This document shows, one piece after another, positions 26,401-34,359 of a DNA stretch of 46,677 bases (its first letter is position 1; every line of letters begins with the position of its first letter). This DNA comes from an uncultured Peptococcaceae bacterium (lineage in GTDB: Bacteria; Bacillota; Peptococcia; Peptococcales; Peptococcaceae): the NCBI GenBank assembly GCA_947254645.1, contig CAMYDW010000013.1, forward strand, positions 1-46,677, in the 5' to 3' direction. The notes below the pieces were generated by a model. That model was not told where the DNA came from. It worked only from the letters and a program-made list of their open reading frames with translations, and searched no databases. A program made the translations under genes and the position numbers.

Positions 26401-26968
26401 AAACATCAATATCTTTGTATTTGATACTGAAGTTTACTCTAATACTGGTGGTCAAGCATCTAAGTCTACTCCAACTGCAGCAATTGCACAATTTGCTGCT
26501 GATGGTAAGAAAACCAATAAAAAAGACCTTGGCGTAATGGCTACTACTTATGGTAATGTTTACGTAGCACAAATTGCTCTAGGTGCAAACATGAACCAAG
26601 CTATTAAAGCAATTCAAGAAGCAGAAGCTTTTGATGGTCCATCCCTCATTATTGCCTATGCTACTTGCATCAACCATGGTATCCGTAAGGGTATGGGTAT
26701 TTCCCAAGCTCATATGAAGGATGCGGTTGAATGTGGTTACTGGCACCTTTGGAGATATAACCCACTACTCGCTGAAGAAGGGAAAAATCCATTTGTATTG
26801 GATTCTAAGGAACCAGATTATAGTAAGTTTGATGACTTTATTAAATCTGAAGTACGTTACACCTCTTTGGCAAAAGTACGTCCAGAAGATGCTCAAAAAC
26901 TCTTTGATCTTAACAGAAGCATGAGCGAAGCTCGCTACAAACGCTATAAAGAATTAGCTGGTAAGTAA
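23429..26968 (+). CDS. nifJ: pyruvate:ferredoxin (flavodoxin) oxidoreductase
   Basis: Single-chain PFOR that converts pyruvate and CoA to acetyl-CoA, CO2 and reduced ferredoxin, central to anaerobic energy metabolism. The 1179 residues carry domain I (AAAHVSYMFTDVAAIYPITP), the CoA/transketolase C-terminal region, two ferredoxin clusters CIQCNQCSLVCP (about residue 693) and CLGCGSCVNTCP (about 749), and the TPP domain starting CAGCGETPYAKLL (about 819) with GGDGWAYDIGYGG and EVYSNTGGQASK. Start is TTG behind GGAGGAGG, beginning LSKKTMKTMDGNTAAAH. Many CGT, GGT and AAC codons suggest high expression. It stands alone between its own promoter and terminator. Oxygen-sensitive clusters point to an anaerobe. 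Confidence 0.98.
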   Translation: MSKKTMKTMDGNTAAAHVSYMFTDVAAIYPITPSSPMAEKVDIWSAQGKKNLFNQTVKVVEMESEAGAAGAVHGSLTAGALTSTYTSSQGLLLMLPAMYKIAGELLPTVFQVAARALAGHALSIFGDHADVMACRASGFAMLASSSVQEVMDLGCVAQLSTLKSRVPFMHFFDGFRTSHEIQKIEMIDDEFLKSQIDMDAVNRFRSLGLNPENPVTKGTNQNPDIFFQQKEAANPFYDNVVGIVENYCDAVSKETGRDYKLFNYYGAEDAEHVVVAMGSVCEALEEVVDYLMAKGEKVGLLKIRLFRPFSLKHFFDVMPKTVKRIAVLDRSKEPGALGEAVYEDVMTAFYDSDMHPMIIGGRYGLGSKDVTPAQLIAVYDNLKADQPKNHFTVGIVDDVTNTSLEVGAPVVTSPEDIIACKFWGYGSDGTVGANKDAIKIIGDNTDMYAQGYFSYDSKKSGGVTQSSLRFGKSKIRATYEIDQADYIACHKSSYLYNYDVLEGLKAGGTFLLNCTWSPEELEEHLPANVKRYIAENNIKFYTIDAAGVAQEVGLGNRTNMVTQTAFFKLTGVIPFEEAVQLLKDAIKKTYGKKGDAVVNMNCAAVDKAIEVLHAVEVPASWATISDDEDKTVHCSAEPEFIKKIFRPMIAMQGNKLPTSAFVGIEDGRYPAGTTKFEKRMPALFVPEWKPENCIQCNQCSLVCPHAVIRPFLLDENEVANAPEGMKTIKAMGKEFESLQFRMQISPMDCLGCGSCVNTCPAKEKALQMVPVEKAASEERANWSYMTHKVSNKAELTNTKTAKGSQFKTPLLEFSGACAGCGETPYAKLLTQLFGERMVIANATGCSSIWGAAAPSTPYTTNAKGQGPAWQNSLFENNAEFGMGMAVADAQMKEKITYLCGVIAEGDYSAAMKEAAAKWLEATPARDIQANAAASDVIVAELEAVADKDEYLTDLDGVKGFLKIRSQWILGGDGWAYDIGYGGLDHVLASGENINIFVFDTEVYSNTGGQASKSTPTAAIAQFAADGKKTNKKDLGVMATTYGNVYVAQIALGANMNQAIKAIQEAEAFDGPSLIIAYATCINHGIRKGMGISQAHMKDAVECGYWHLWRYNPLLAEEGKNPFVLDSKEPDYSKFDDFIKSEVRYTSLAKVRPEDAQKLFDLNRSMSEARYKRYKELAGK

Positions 26969-26972
26969 TAAT

Positions 26973-27004
26973 AAAAAATCCCTGCTTAAGCAGGGATTTT
27001 TTTT
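26973..27004 (+). terminator. terminator of nifJ
   Basis: AAAAAATCCCTGCTT directly followed by its complement AAGCAGGGATTTTTT and more T; a 15-base palindrome just past the stop. Confidence 0.93.
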
Positions 27005-27010
27005 CTAATA

Positions 27011-27039
27011 TAGACAGTATTAAGGATTTTTGCTATTAT
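27011..27039 (+). promoter_or_regulatory. promoter of the alaS operon
   Basis: TAGACA (27011-27016), a 17-base spacer and TATTAT (27034-27039), about 40 bases before the alaS start. No T-box leader fits in this short gap. Confidence 0.6.
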
Positions 27040-27079
27040 GTAAATTGGAATATTATAAAAAAGAGGACTGATAGAGCTT

Positions 27080-29731
27080 ATGATAACAGGAAATGAAATA
27101 AGAAAAAAATTTACGGACTATTTTACTAATCAGGGCCATACGCATGTAAAAAGCTCTTCCTTAGTACCATATAATGATCCAACCTTGTTATTCACAAATG
27201 CAGGAATGAATCAATTTAAGGATACTTTTTTAGGCCTTGAAAAAAAAGATTTTAATCGTGCGGTGACGGTTCAAAAATGCGTACGTGCAGGCGGAAAGCA
27301 TAATGACCTTGAAACAGTAGGTAAAACTGCTCGACATCATACTTTTTTTGAAATGCTAGGTAATTTTTCTTTTGGAGACTATTTTAAAGACGATGCTATT
27401 CGTTTTTGTTGGGATTTTCTCACCAATGAATTAAAGCTTCCAAAAGAAAAATTATATATAACTGTCTACAATGATGATGATGAAGCATATAATATTTGGC
27501 ATGAAGTGACAGGCTTTGATGAAAAAAAGATTTTACGCCTAGGTGAAAAAGATAATTTCTGGCAAATGGGTGAAGTCGGGCCTTGCGGACCTTGTAGTGA
27601 GGTTCATTATGATCGAGGAGAAGATCATGCATGTGATTGTAAAGATGGTTGTCAATTGGGAGTATGTGATTGCGACCGTTGGTTAGAAATATGGAATCTT
27701 GTCTTCATGCAATACAATAGAGATGAAAATGGTATTCTAACCCCATTGCCACATCCTAATATTGATACAGGAATGGGATTAGAACGTATTACTTCCATTC
27801 TACAAAATGTTGAAACAAACTTTGATACAGATATCTTTGTTCCACTCATTCAATATGTGGAAGAAATTTCTGGAAAAGCATATCATTCTGACATGAGAGG
27901 TTTTGCATTTAGAGTTATTGCCGATCATGCACGTGCCTGTACATTCTTGATTGCAGATGGTGTTTTACCAAGTAATGAAGGTCGTGGATATGTTTTGAGA
28001 CGTATTTTGCGTCGTGCCATTCGTCTCGGCAAAACAATCGGATTGGAAAAGCCGTTTTTACATCAATTCCCTCAAAAAATTACTGAAATGATGGGTGATG
28101 CATATCCTGAATTGGGAGAACATCAAACATTCATTGAGTCTATCATTTTAAATGAAGAAGAACGATTCTATCAAACCTTGCAGGATGGTCTTAAAATCGT
28201 TAATGAAACAATTCTGAAATTAAAAGAACAAAATAGTAATATTATTGATGGCAAAAGTGCTTTTAAATTTTATGATACCTATGGCTTCCCAATTGATCTT
28301 ACAAAAGATATTGCTGAAGAAGAAGGCATGACTGTAGACATTGAAGGCTTTGAAAATGCTATGTCAGAACAACGCAGAATGGCCAAAGAATCTCAAAGTA
28401 AGAAAAACGTTTGGGATTTGGCTCAACGTATTACAGCGGCATATCCAAACTTGAAGGCTAGTAACTTTGTTGGTTATAATGCTGGAGAAACAGATTCATC
28501 TATTGTTGGATTACTAGTGGATAATGAACCTTGCGAATATGGTTATGATGTCTATGCAGATATTATCTTAGAAGAAACACCATTTTATCCACAAGGTGGT
28601 GGTCAGATAGGTGAAAAAGGTAAGTTATATGGTGAAAAAGGTGTATTCATCATTGAAAATACTTTAAAATTAGCAGATGGCACAATTGTCCATCAAGGCT
28701 ATATTGATGGACGTATAGAACTTAATGAGATAGTACATGCTGTTGTTGATCTTGAAAAAAGAAAGGCTTCAGCTCGAAATCATACAGCTACACATCTTCT
28801 ACACTATGCGCTTCAAGAAATTCTTGGACCAAATGCCCATCAATCGGGTTCTTTAGTTGATGATGAGCATTTGAGATTTGACTTTTCTTTTTTACGTGCA
28901 TTAACAAAAGACGAATTACTTTCCATAGAGGAATTTGTAAACGCAGAAATTTTAACAGCAGCACCAGTACAAACTTTTGAAACAGATATTGAAGATGCAA
29001 AAGCAAGTGGACATACTGCTTTATTTGGCGAAAAATATGGTGAGTCTGTTCGTTGTGTGGATGCTGGTTTGCACAGTAAAGAACTTTGTGGTGGCATGCA
29101 TGTCAATAACGTCGGCGAAATAGGGCTGTTCAAAATTTTAAGTGAAAGTTCTGTTTCTGCAGGGGTTCGTCGTATTGAGGCTGTGACAGGCACAGGTGCC
29201 TATAATCGTATGTTGGCTCATGAACAACTTATTAATAAAATTTGTGAGCAAGCCAAGGTAAATACGTCTGAAGATATCGTGCCTAAAATGATGGCAATGG
29301 AGCAAGAAATTAAAGAACTAAAACAAGAAATTGAGACCGCAAAGCTTGAGAAAATGAAAGAACAAGCAGCGAATGCCGAAAATCAAATTTTTGAATTGAA
29401 TGGTATTCAAATTCTTGCACATGAAGTTCAAGCAAATAATATGGATGATCTTCGAAATCAAGCTGACTTATTCCGTAATAAACTAGAGAATGGTGTTGTT
29501 CTCTTAGCAAGTGTGAAAGAAGATCAAGTGCAACTCGTTTGTATGCTCACTGCTGGAGATGTGAGAAATCACTTACATGCAGGTAATTTGATTAAAGAAG
29601 TGGCTAAACAATTAGGTGGTAAAGGTGGTGGACGTCCAGATATTGCTCAAGCTGGTGGTAAAGATGTCGATCAACTAGATAATGTAATAGAAAAATTCAG
29701 AGACATTATTGAAGCTCAGTATAAGGAGTGA
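27080..29731 (+). CDS. alaS: alanyl-tRNA synthetase
   Basis: Charges tRNA-Ala and edits mischarged Ser and Gly. The 883 residues show class II aminoacylation motifs (NAGMNQFKDTFLG; HHTFFEMLGNFSFGDYFK), the zinc-binding editing domain with HTATHLLHYAL (about residue 567) and CGGMH (about 670), a coiled-coil stretch near 735-775, and the DHHA1 C-terminal domain (GKGGGRPDIAQAGG). An unusual cysteine-rich insert (CDCKDGCQLGVCDCD) sits near residue 185-200. Ribosome binding site AGAGGA. First gene of a four-gene operon. Confidence 0.98.
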   Translation: MITGNEIRKKFTDYFTNQGHTHVKSSSLVPYNDPTLLFTNAGMNQFKDTFLGLEKKDFNRAVTVQKCVRAGGKHNDLETVGKTARHHTFFEMLGNFSFGDYFKDDAIRFCWDFLTNELKLPKEKLYITVYNDDDEAYNIWHEVTGFDEKKILRLGEKDNFWQMGEVGPCGPCSEVHYDRGEDHACDCKDGCQLGVCDCDRWLEIWNLVFMQYNRDENGILTPLPHPNIDTGMGLERITSILQNVETNFDTDIFVPLIQYVEEISGKAYHSDMRGFAFRVIADHARACTFLIADGVLPSNEGRGYVLRRILRRAIRLGKTIGLEKPFLHQFPQKITEMMGDAYPELGEHQTFIESIILNEEERFYQTLQDGLKIVNETILKLKEQNSNIIDGKSAFKFYDTYGFPIDLTKDIAEEEGMTVDIEGFENAMSEQRRMAKESQSKKNVWDLAQRITAAYPNLKASNFVGYNAGETDSSIVGLLVDNEPCEYGYDVYADIILEETPFYPQGGGQIGEKGKLYGEKGVFIIENTLKLADGTIVHQGYIDGRIELNEIVHAVVDLEKRKASARNHTATHLLHYALQEILGPNAHQSGSLVDDEHLRFDFSFLRALTKDELLSIEEFVNAEILTAAPVQTFETDIEDAKASGHTALFGEKYGESVRCVDAGLHSKELCGGMHVNNVGEIGLFKILSESSVSAGVRRIEAVTGTGAYNRMLAHEQLINKICEQAKVNTSEDIVPKMMAMEQEIKELKQEIETAKLEKMKEQAANAENQIFELNGIQILAHEVQANNMDDLRNQADLFRNKLENGVVLLASVKEDQVQLVCMLTAGDVRNHLHAGNLIKEVAKQLGGKGGGRPDIAQAGGKDVDQLDNVIEKFRDIIEAQYKE

Positions 29732-29735
29732 TTAA

Positions 29736-29996
29736 ATGAAGGATAATCTTGATCAAACGATGTATTTCAATAAAAATAAACCTCAACAGGAGTTGAGTCC
29801 AAGAGATACTTTACGAGTTGTATATGGTGCTCTCGAAGCAAAAGGATATCAGCCTCTCAATCAGTTGGTTGGATATATTCAATCGGGTGATCCTGCTTAT
29901 ATTACTAGCTATAATAACGCACGCTCTCTCATAAAAAAGTATGATCGTGATTTATATATTGAAGAGATGCTAAAGTCATATTTGGGTGGGAAATAA
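29736..29996 (+). CDS. ireB: IreB family regulatory phosphoprotein
   Basis: An 86-residue member of the IreB (UPF0297, YrzL) family. The Enterococcus homologue is a target of the PASTA-domain kinase IreK and affects cephalosporin tolerance. Typical sequence: QTMYFNKNK near the N-terminus (Thr8 lies in the region phosphorylated in IreB), ALEAKGYQPLNQLVGYIQSG and a C-terminal RDLYIEEMLKSYL. It starts 4 bases after alaS and ends directly before ruvX, the conserved order in Bacillota. The kinase is not in the window. Confidence 0.93.
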   Translation: MKDNLDQTMYFNKNKPQQELSPRDTLRVVYGALEAKGYQPLNQLVGYIQSGDPAYITSYNNARSLIKKYDRDLYIEEMLKSYLGGK

Positions 29997-30419
29997 ATGA
30001 TAGGCCGTATTTTATGTTTTGATGTTGGTGAAAAGAGAATAGGGATTGCTATGAGCGATCCTTTAGGCATTACTGCACAATCATTAGAAACCTATATTCG
30101 TTGTGGCGATATAGAAAAAGATTATCAGTATTTAGCGAATATCATAAAAGAAAATGATGTTGAAAAACTGATTGTTGGTCTTCCTAAAAATATGAATAAC
30201 ACCCTAGGATTTAAAGCAGAAGAAATTCAACAGTTTATAGAAAACTTTAAGCCTTATATTTCTAATACATTAATGATAGAATGGGTAGATGAAAGATTAA
30301 CGACAGTACAGGCAGAGAATGTATTGTTGGAAGCAAATGTTTCTAGAAAAAAAAGAAAAAAAGTCGTTGATAAGATCGCAGCAGTATTTATTTTGCAAAC
30401 TTATCTAGACTTACACTAA
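29997..30419 (+). CDS. ruvX: Holliday junction resolvase-like RuvX/YqgF
   Basis: A 140-residue RNase H-fold nuclease, essential in many bacteria and implicated in pre-16S rRNA 5' processing as well as junction resolution. It opens with ILCFDVGEKRIGIAMSDPLG, holding the first catalytic Asp, contains VGLPKNMNN, and ends with the conserved WVDERLTTVQAE and KIAAVFILQTYLD. The start follows the ireB stop with no gap. Confidence 0.95.
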   Translation: MIGRILCFDVGEKRIGIAMSDPLGITAQSLETYIRCGDIEKDYQYLANIIKENDVEKLIVGLPKNMNNTLGFKAEEIQQFIENFKPYISNTLMIEWVDERLTTVQAENVLLEANVSRKKRKKVVDKIAAVFILQTYLDLH

Positions 30420-30432
30420 AGGAGAAACCAAA

Positions 30433-30717
30433 ATGGAAAAAAATGAAATGTTAGATGAAAATACAATTGAAGAAGAACTCGTTGTTTTAGTAGATGAGGA
30501 AGATAATGAACATACATTCCAAATCATTGAAGTGATTGAGCTGAATGAGCAAGAGTATGCTGTATTAGTTCCTTGGGATGAAAAAGACGATGATAGCGCT
30601 ATTGTTTTAAAAATTGTTGAAGAAAATGGCGAAGAAATGTTATATGATATTGAAGATGATAAAGAGTGGGAAGCTGTTGTCGAATATTGGAATAGCTATG
30701 TTGATGCCGAAGAATAA
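30433..30717 (+). CDS. DUF1292 protein (YrzB family)
   Basis: A 94-residue, strongly acidic protein of the DUF1292/UPF0473 family, always near ruvX and ireB in Bacillota and of unknown function. The core reads VLVDEEDNEHTFQIIEVIEL, EYAVLVPWDEKDD and AVVEYWNSY. Ribosome binding site AAAGGAG. Probably the last gene of the alaS operon. Confidence 0.92.
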   Translation: MEKNEMLDENTIEEELVVLVDEEDNEHTFQIIEVIELNEQEYAVLVPWDEKDDDSAIVLKIVEENGEEMLYDIEDDKEWEAVVEYWNSYVDAEE

Positions 30718-30751
30718 AATGCTTTAATATCTATGAAGGGAGCATTATAAA

Positions 30752-31897
30752 ATGGAAAAGCCATCTCTGTTAATTGTAGATGACCATGAAGTAAATATAG
30801 AATTAATGGAGATTTATATTGAAAGTCGTTATCCAAAAGCTAAAGTACATAAAGCTATAGATGGCATTGGAGCCATGGAAGTTTTGAGTAATGAAAAAAT
30901 TGACTTGGTTTTCCTAGATGTAATGCTTCCCGATATAGATGGTTTCAATCTTTGTAAATTGATGAAAGCAATTCGTGGCGAAGATTTTTTACCAATTATA
31001 ATGATTACAGCACTCAATGATAACGATAGCCTGCTCACAGGCCTGTCCCATGGGGCAGATGATTATCTAACGAAGCCCGTAAGTAGTGAAGAATTGTATC
31101 TTCGCATGCGTAATTTGTTGAAATTAAGAACATTGACCCAAGATATTAATCAAAGATATCAAACTTTATCTGCTGAAATGTATATGGCAAAAGAACTTTT
31201 AAAAGACTTTCTGCCGACACATTTACCCTATTTTTCTCAGATAAATTTTGATATTATATACGAGCCATGCAGTATTATTGGTGGCGATTTTTACGATATT
31301 TTCGTTATTGATAAAACACATTTTGGTTGCTTTATGACAGATGTAAAAGGTCATGGTGCTGCGGCTACGATGATTGTATCCGTTTGTAAGCAAGAAGTGA
31401 CACAATTTAAAGAATACTGGTTAGAACCAAGTTTATTGATGAAGAAGATTAATCAATCATTGTGTCATTTTTTTAAAGAAACCAAGAGCGATTATTTTTC
31501 TACAGCTATATATTATGTGTATGATACCGAAAATAATAAAATTACTTACTGTAACGCAGGTCATCCACCTGCTATTTATTTTCATGATGGAAAAGTAGAG
31601 ATTTTAAATGAGGTAACAGGTATTCCTCTAGGTGTTTTTGAATCATCGACCTATGAATCAAGTACCAAATCTATTGCCTCGCAATCAGATATTATTACCT
31701 ATACGGATGGCATTTTTGAATTGCCGTTGTTTTATAAAGAGCCACGTGGTTTTAAATCAATTGAAGAAATTATTAGTTATTTACAATCATCTGGTATTAC
31801 ACCAACGGCGAGTTTATTATTAAGAGAATTCCGTTATGCAATTAGTCATGCAGAATTAACTGATGATACTAATGTTATCAATTTAGGTATTTCTTGA
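30752..31897 (+). CDS. response regulator with PP2C (RsbU/SpoIIE-type) phosphatase
   Basis: A 381-residue two-domain signalling protein. The receiver domain (about 1-120) has the acidic pair D10/D11, phospho-acceptor Asp56 in LVFLDVMLPDIDG and Lys in YLTKPVS. A helical linker leads to a PP2C phosphatase domain (about 185-380) with the metal-site stretches IIGGDFYDIF, MTDVKGHGAAA, CNAGHPPAIY, YTDGIFEL and ELTDDTNVINLG. Such proteins dephosphorylate STAS anti-anti-sigma factors when the receiver is phosphorylated. The next gene is exactly such a STAS protein. Ribosome binding site GGGAG. The nearest histidine kinase is at 34777. Confidence 0.94.
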   Translation: MEKPSLLIVDDHEVNIELMEIYIESRYPKAKVHKAIDGIGAMEVLSNEKIDLVFLDVMLPDIDGFNLCKLMKAIRGEDFLPIIMITALNDNDSLLTGLSHGADDYLTKPVSSEELYLRMRNLLKLRTLTQDINQRYQTLSAEMYMAKELLKDFLPTHLPYFSQINFDIIYEPCSIIGGDFYDIFVIDKTHFGCFMTDVKGHGAAATMIVSVCKQEVTQFKEYWLEPSLLMKKINQSLCHFFKETKSDYFSTAIYYVYDTENNKITYCNAGHPPAIYFHDGKVEILNEVTGIPLGVFESSTYESSTKSIASQSDIITYTDGIFELPLFYKEPRGFKSIEEIISYLQSSGITPTASLLLREFRYAISHAELTDDTNVINLGIS

Positions 31898-31911
31898 GGA
31901 GGATTTGTTTG

Positions 31912-32253
31912 ATGCAAAACTATCAAATTGAAGCATTTGATGATTATAGTGAAGTCATTTTCAATGGGGATTTGACCATTGATGATACACAAAACATAAA
32001 AAAAGAACTTAAAATGCATTTAGCAAATAGTATCACTAAAAATATGTTGGTCAATTTAGAGCATGTGCAATTTATGGATTCGTCTGGTTTAGGTTTACTC
32101 ATTTCTTTATTTAAAGAAGTGAATGAACAAAAAGGTGAAATTGTTTTTTTAGGCATTCAAGAATATGTAGCGAAACTTTTAGAAATGGTAAAGTTAAATC
32201 AAATCTTTAAAATCGCTGAAAATCTAGAAGAAGCACAAAAAATGATAAAATAA
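31912..32253 (+). CDS. STAS-domain anti-sigma factor antagonist (RsbV/SpoIIAA type)
   Basis: A 113-residue single STAS domain with the regulatory phosphoserine motif FMDSSGLGLL (Ser57/Ser58). In partner switching, the unphosphorylated form binds and removes an anti-sigma kinase. The upstream phosphatase is its likely activator. The TTG at 31894 overlaps the AGGAGG ribosome binding site, so the ATG at 31912 is the start. No RsbW-type kinase or sigma factor gene is next to it, so the downstream target is unknown. Confidence 0.92.
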   Translation: MQNYQIEAFDDYSEVIFNGDLTIDDTQNIKKELKMHLANSITKNMLVNLEHVQFMDSSGLGLLISLFKEVNEQKGEIVFLGIQEYVAKLLEMVKLNQIFKIAENLEEAQKMIK

Positions 32254-32275
32254 TAAAAAAACTTTCTCAAAAGTG

Positions 32276-32304
32276 TTGACGTTGTGAAATAGTGGTGTTA
32301 TAAT
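32276..32304 (+). promoter_or_regulatory. promoter of the tRNA-Cys/tRNA-Leu unit
   Basis: TTGACG (32276-32281), a 17-base spacer and TATAAT (32299-32304), 30 bases before tRNA-Cys. Near-consensus. Confidence 0.85.
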
Positions 32305-32334
32305 TACATTCGTTGTAACGCATGACGTTAGCAA

Positions 32335-32405
32335 GGCGACATGGCCAAGTGGTAAGGCAGAGGACTGCAAATCCTTTACCCCCAGTTCGAATCTGGGTGT
32401 CGCCT
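32335..32405 (+). tRNA. tRNA-Cys (anticodon GCA)
   Basis: Acceptor GGCGACA/TGTCGCC, anticodon loop CTGCAAA with GCA at 32367-32369, T-arm with GTTCGAATC, and the U discriminator that is an identity element for cysteine. CCA is not encoded. Three bases separate it from tRNA-Leu. Confidence 0.96.
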
Positions 32406-32408
32406 TAT

Positions 32409-32494
32409 GCCGGAGTGGCGGAACTGGCAGACGCACAGGACTTAAAATCCTGCGGTGGTTAAACACCGTACCGGTTCGATTCCGGTCTCCGGCA
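32409..32494 (+). tRNA. tRNA-Leu (anticodon TAA)
   Basis: Acceptor GCCGGAG/CTCCGGC, anticodon stem CAGGA/TCCTG around CTTAAAA (TAA at 32443-32445, reads UUA and UUG), a long variable arm GGTGGTTAAACACC as in leucine tRNAs, T-arm CCGGTTCGATTCCGG, discriminator A. No encoded CCA. Confidence 0.97.
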
Positions 32495-32496
32495 GT

Positions 32497-32529
32497 AAAA
32501 AACGACTTTCAAATGAAAGTCGTTTTTTT
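32497..32529 (+). terminator. terminator of the tRNA pair
   Basis: A perfect 14-bp stem AAAAAACGACTTTC/GAAAGTCGTTTTTT with loop AAAT and trailing T. Confidence 0.93.
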
Positions 32530-32647
32530 ATTTGCTTAAAAAAGATTAAGTAATTTAGAATATGGATTGAAATTGATAGAATCGGTTTTCGTGTTTTTTC
32601 TAATATGCTATAATAGAATCAATATATTTAGCACAGGAGGAATGAGT

Positions 32648-33106
32648 ATGTTATTAAAAGAAATGATGACAAAAAATGTATTGACATTATCTCCGGAAAA
32701 TACATTGAATGAAGCAGCAGCACTTTTTGTTGAAAATAACATTAGTGGGGCACCAGTAGTGGATAAACTAAAAAATGTTGTAGGTATTATTACTGAAGGT
32801 GATTTGGTGCGTCAACAAAAACCATTATCAAAACCTTTGTATTTGATGTTTTTAGATAGTGCCTTTCCTGTGAATTTTAAAGAGATTAATAGTGATTTAG
32901 AAGCTTTAACTGCAACGACGGTGGAACAGCTAATGAGTAAGAATGTTATATCTTTGCACGAGTTTGATGAATCTGAAAAGGCTGCTGAATTGATGATTAA
33001 TAAAAAGATTAATCGTGTTCCAGTGATCAATGATGAAGGACAATTACTGGGTATAGTGACACGTCAGGATGTCATTCGTGCCACTTATTTAGAAAAAAAT
33101 GAATAA
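32648..33106 (+). CDS. CBS-pair domain protein, first gene of the exporter/ferritin operon
   Basis: A 152-residue protein of two CBS motifs (MTKNVLTLSPENTLNEAA ... VVGIITEGDLV, and LMSKNVISLHEFDESEKAA ... LLGIVTRQDVI). It probably binds an adenine nucleotide. The frame is open further upstream, but AGGAGG lies 7 bases before the ATG at 32648; a second ATG at 32642 is too close to that site. It overlaps the ThrE-type gene by 8 bases, so it may sense the metabolic state for that exporter. Similar in layout to the CBS protein at 3821. Confidence 0.87.
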   Translation: MLLKEMMTKNVLTLSPENTLNEAAALFVENNISGAPVVDKLKNVVGIITEGDLVRQQKPLSKPLYLMFLDSAFPVNFKEINSDLEALTATTVEQLMSKNVISLHEFDESEKAAELMINKKINRVPVINDEGQLLGIVTRQDVIRATYLEKNE

Positions 33107-33881
33107 AGAAACGATTGATTACCAAAAATTACTAAAAGCAATGGTCACATTAGGTGCTTTGCTAATGGAAAATGGTGCTGAAGTTTACAGGGTAGAGGAG
33201 TCTATTCAAAGAGTTGTGCAATCTTATGGTGTAAAACATGCGGACGTATTTGCAATTCCAAATCTAGTGATGGTTTCATTAGAAACATGGAAAGGTGAAT
33301 CCTTTACTAAAAGTCGCCGTATTTATTCTAGAAATGCAAATTTTGATAAAGTCATACAACTCAATGAGCTTGCTAGAAGATTAACAAGAGATCCTATTGA
33401 TTTAGATGAGGTCAGAAAAGAACTCAAATTAATTAATAAACGAAAAAATTATCCAGCGATTATTAGCTTTTTTAGCTATGGTTTAATTGCACTTTTCTTT
33501 TCGCTTTTGTTTGGTGGGACAATTAAAGAAGCTATTGTTGCTGCTTTTGCGGTGTATGCTGGACGTATCATTTGTATGCAAATGGAACACTTTCATGCCA
33601 ACAGCTTCTTTGTAACAATGACAGCAAGCTTTATTCATAGTATGGTCGCCTATATTGTTATCAGTATCTTTCCAGACTTGCGGCTAGATAAAATTGTCAC
33701 AGGCACTTTAATGGTATTGGTTCCAGGTGTTACTTTTATGACTGGATTGCGGGATATTATTGCACGAGATTTAATTGCGGGATTGTTAGAAGGGTTAGAA
33801 GCCGTTGTCATAGCTGTTGCTATTGCTAGTGGCTCTGCTTTAGCTATTGGAATGATGCCTCTTCTTTGGGAGGTGCTTTAA
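33099..33881 (+). CDS. ThrE-type threonine/serine exporter, YjjP-like large subunit
   Basis: A 260-residue protein of the DUF1212/ThrE family. The N-terminal soluble region begins LGALLMENGAEVYRVEESIQRV, which is diagnostic, and is followed by about five hydrophobic segments from residue 120 on (ALFFSLLFGGT; LMVLVPGVTFMTGLRDI). Split ThrE proteins export threonine/serine or, for YjjPB in E. coli, succinate; the substrate here is open. No good ribosome binding site, so translation is probably coupled to the CBS gene. Its stop shares one base with the next start. Confidence 0.92.
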   Translation: MNKETIDYQKLLKAMVTLGALLMENGAEVYRVEESIQRVVQSYGVKHADVFAIPNLVMVSLETWKGESFTKSRRIYSRNANFDKVIQLNELARRLTRDPIDLDEVRKELKLINKRKNYPAIISFFSYGLIALFFSLLFGGTIKEAIVAAFAVYAGRIICMQMEHFHANSFFVTMTASFIHSMVAYIVISIFPDLRLDKIVTGTLMVLVPGVTFMTGLRDIIARDLIAGLLEGLEAVVIAVAIASGSALAIGMMPLLWEVL

Positions 33882-34345
33882 TGTTATCGACGATATCTGC
33901 TTTTTTTGCCTCAATGTTTTTTGCAGTCTTATATAATACAAGAGGTAAATTATTAATATTTACTGCTTTTTGTGGTGCATTAGGAATGTTTATTTTTAAT
34001 GTTTTGGAGCCGCATGGTCTTGTTGCACAGTTTTTAATAGCAACCATTGCGATGTCGATTTATTCTGAGATATTAGCAAGAATCTGTAAAATACCTGTAT
34101 TGGTTATTTTAACAGTAGGAATTTTGCCAATTGTACCAGGTGCAGGTGTATATTATACGATCTATTATCTTCTAGAAGAAAATCTTAGCCAGTTTTGTAG
34201 CTATGGATTAAGAACCCTTTTATCTACTGGAGCCATGGCACTTGGAATTGTCTTGGTATCTTCTAGCATGAGACTAATAAAAATTATGAGATTTACACTT
34301 AAACATGCAACATATGAACGAAAATATCTACCTAAGATGAAATAG
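33881..34345 (+). CDS. ThrE-type exporter, YjjB-like small subunit
   Basis: A 154-residue membrane protein of the DUF3815/YjjB family with about four or five segments and the conserved ILPIVPGAGVYYTIYYLL. It is the C-terminal half that, in full-length ThrE, is fused to the part encoded by the preceding gene. The ATG overlaps the previous stop (TAATG) and GGGAGGTG lies 6 bases upstream, ruling out the TTG at 33866. Confidence 0.92.
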   Translation: MLSTISAFFASMFFAVLYNTRGKLLIFTAFCGALGMFIFNVLEPHGLVAQFLIATIAMSIYSEILARICKIPVLVILTVGILPIVPGAGVYYTIYYLLEENLSQFCSYGLRTLLSTGAMALGIVLVSSSMRLIKIMRFTLKHATYERKYLPKMK

Positions 34346-34359
34346 TAGGAGGAGTTCTC

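Noticed and set aside
28840..29193. 117-codon minus-strand frame within alaS
   Set aside because: It lies wholly inside the conserved editing domain of alaS and has no motif or ribosome binding site of its own.
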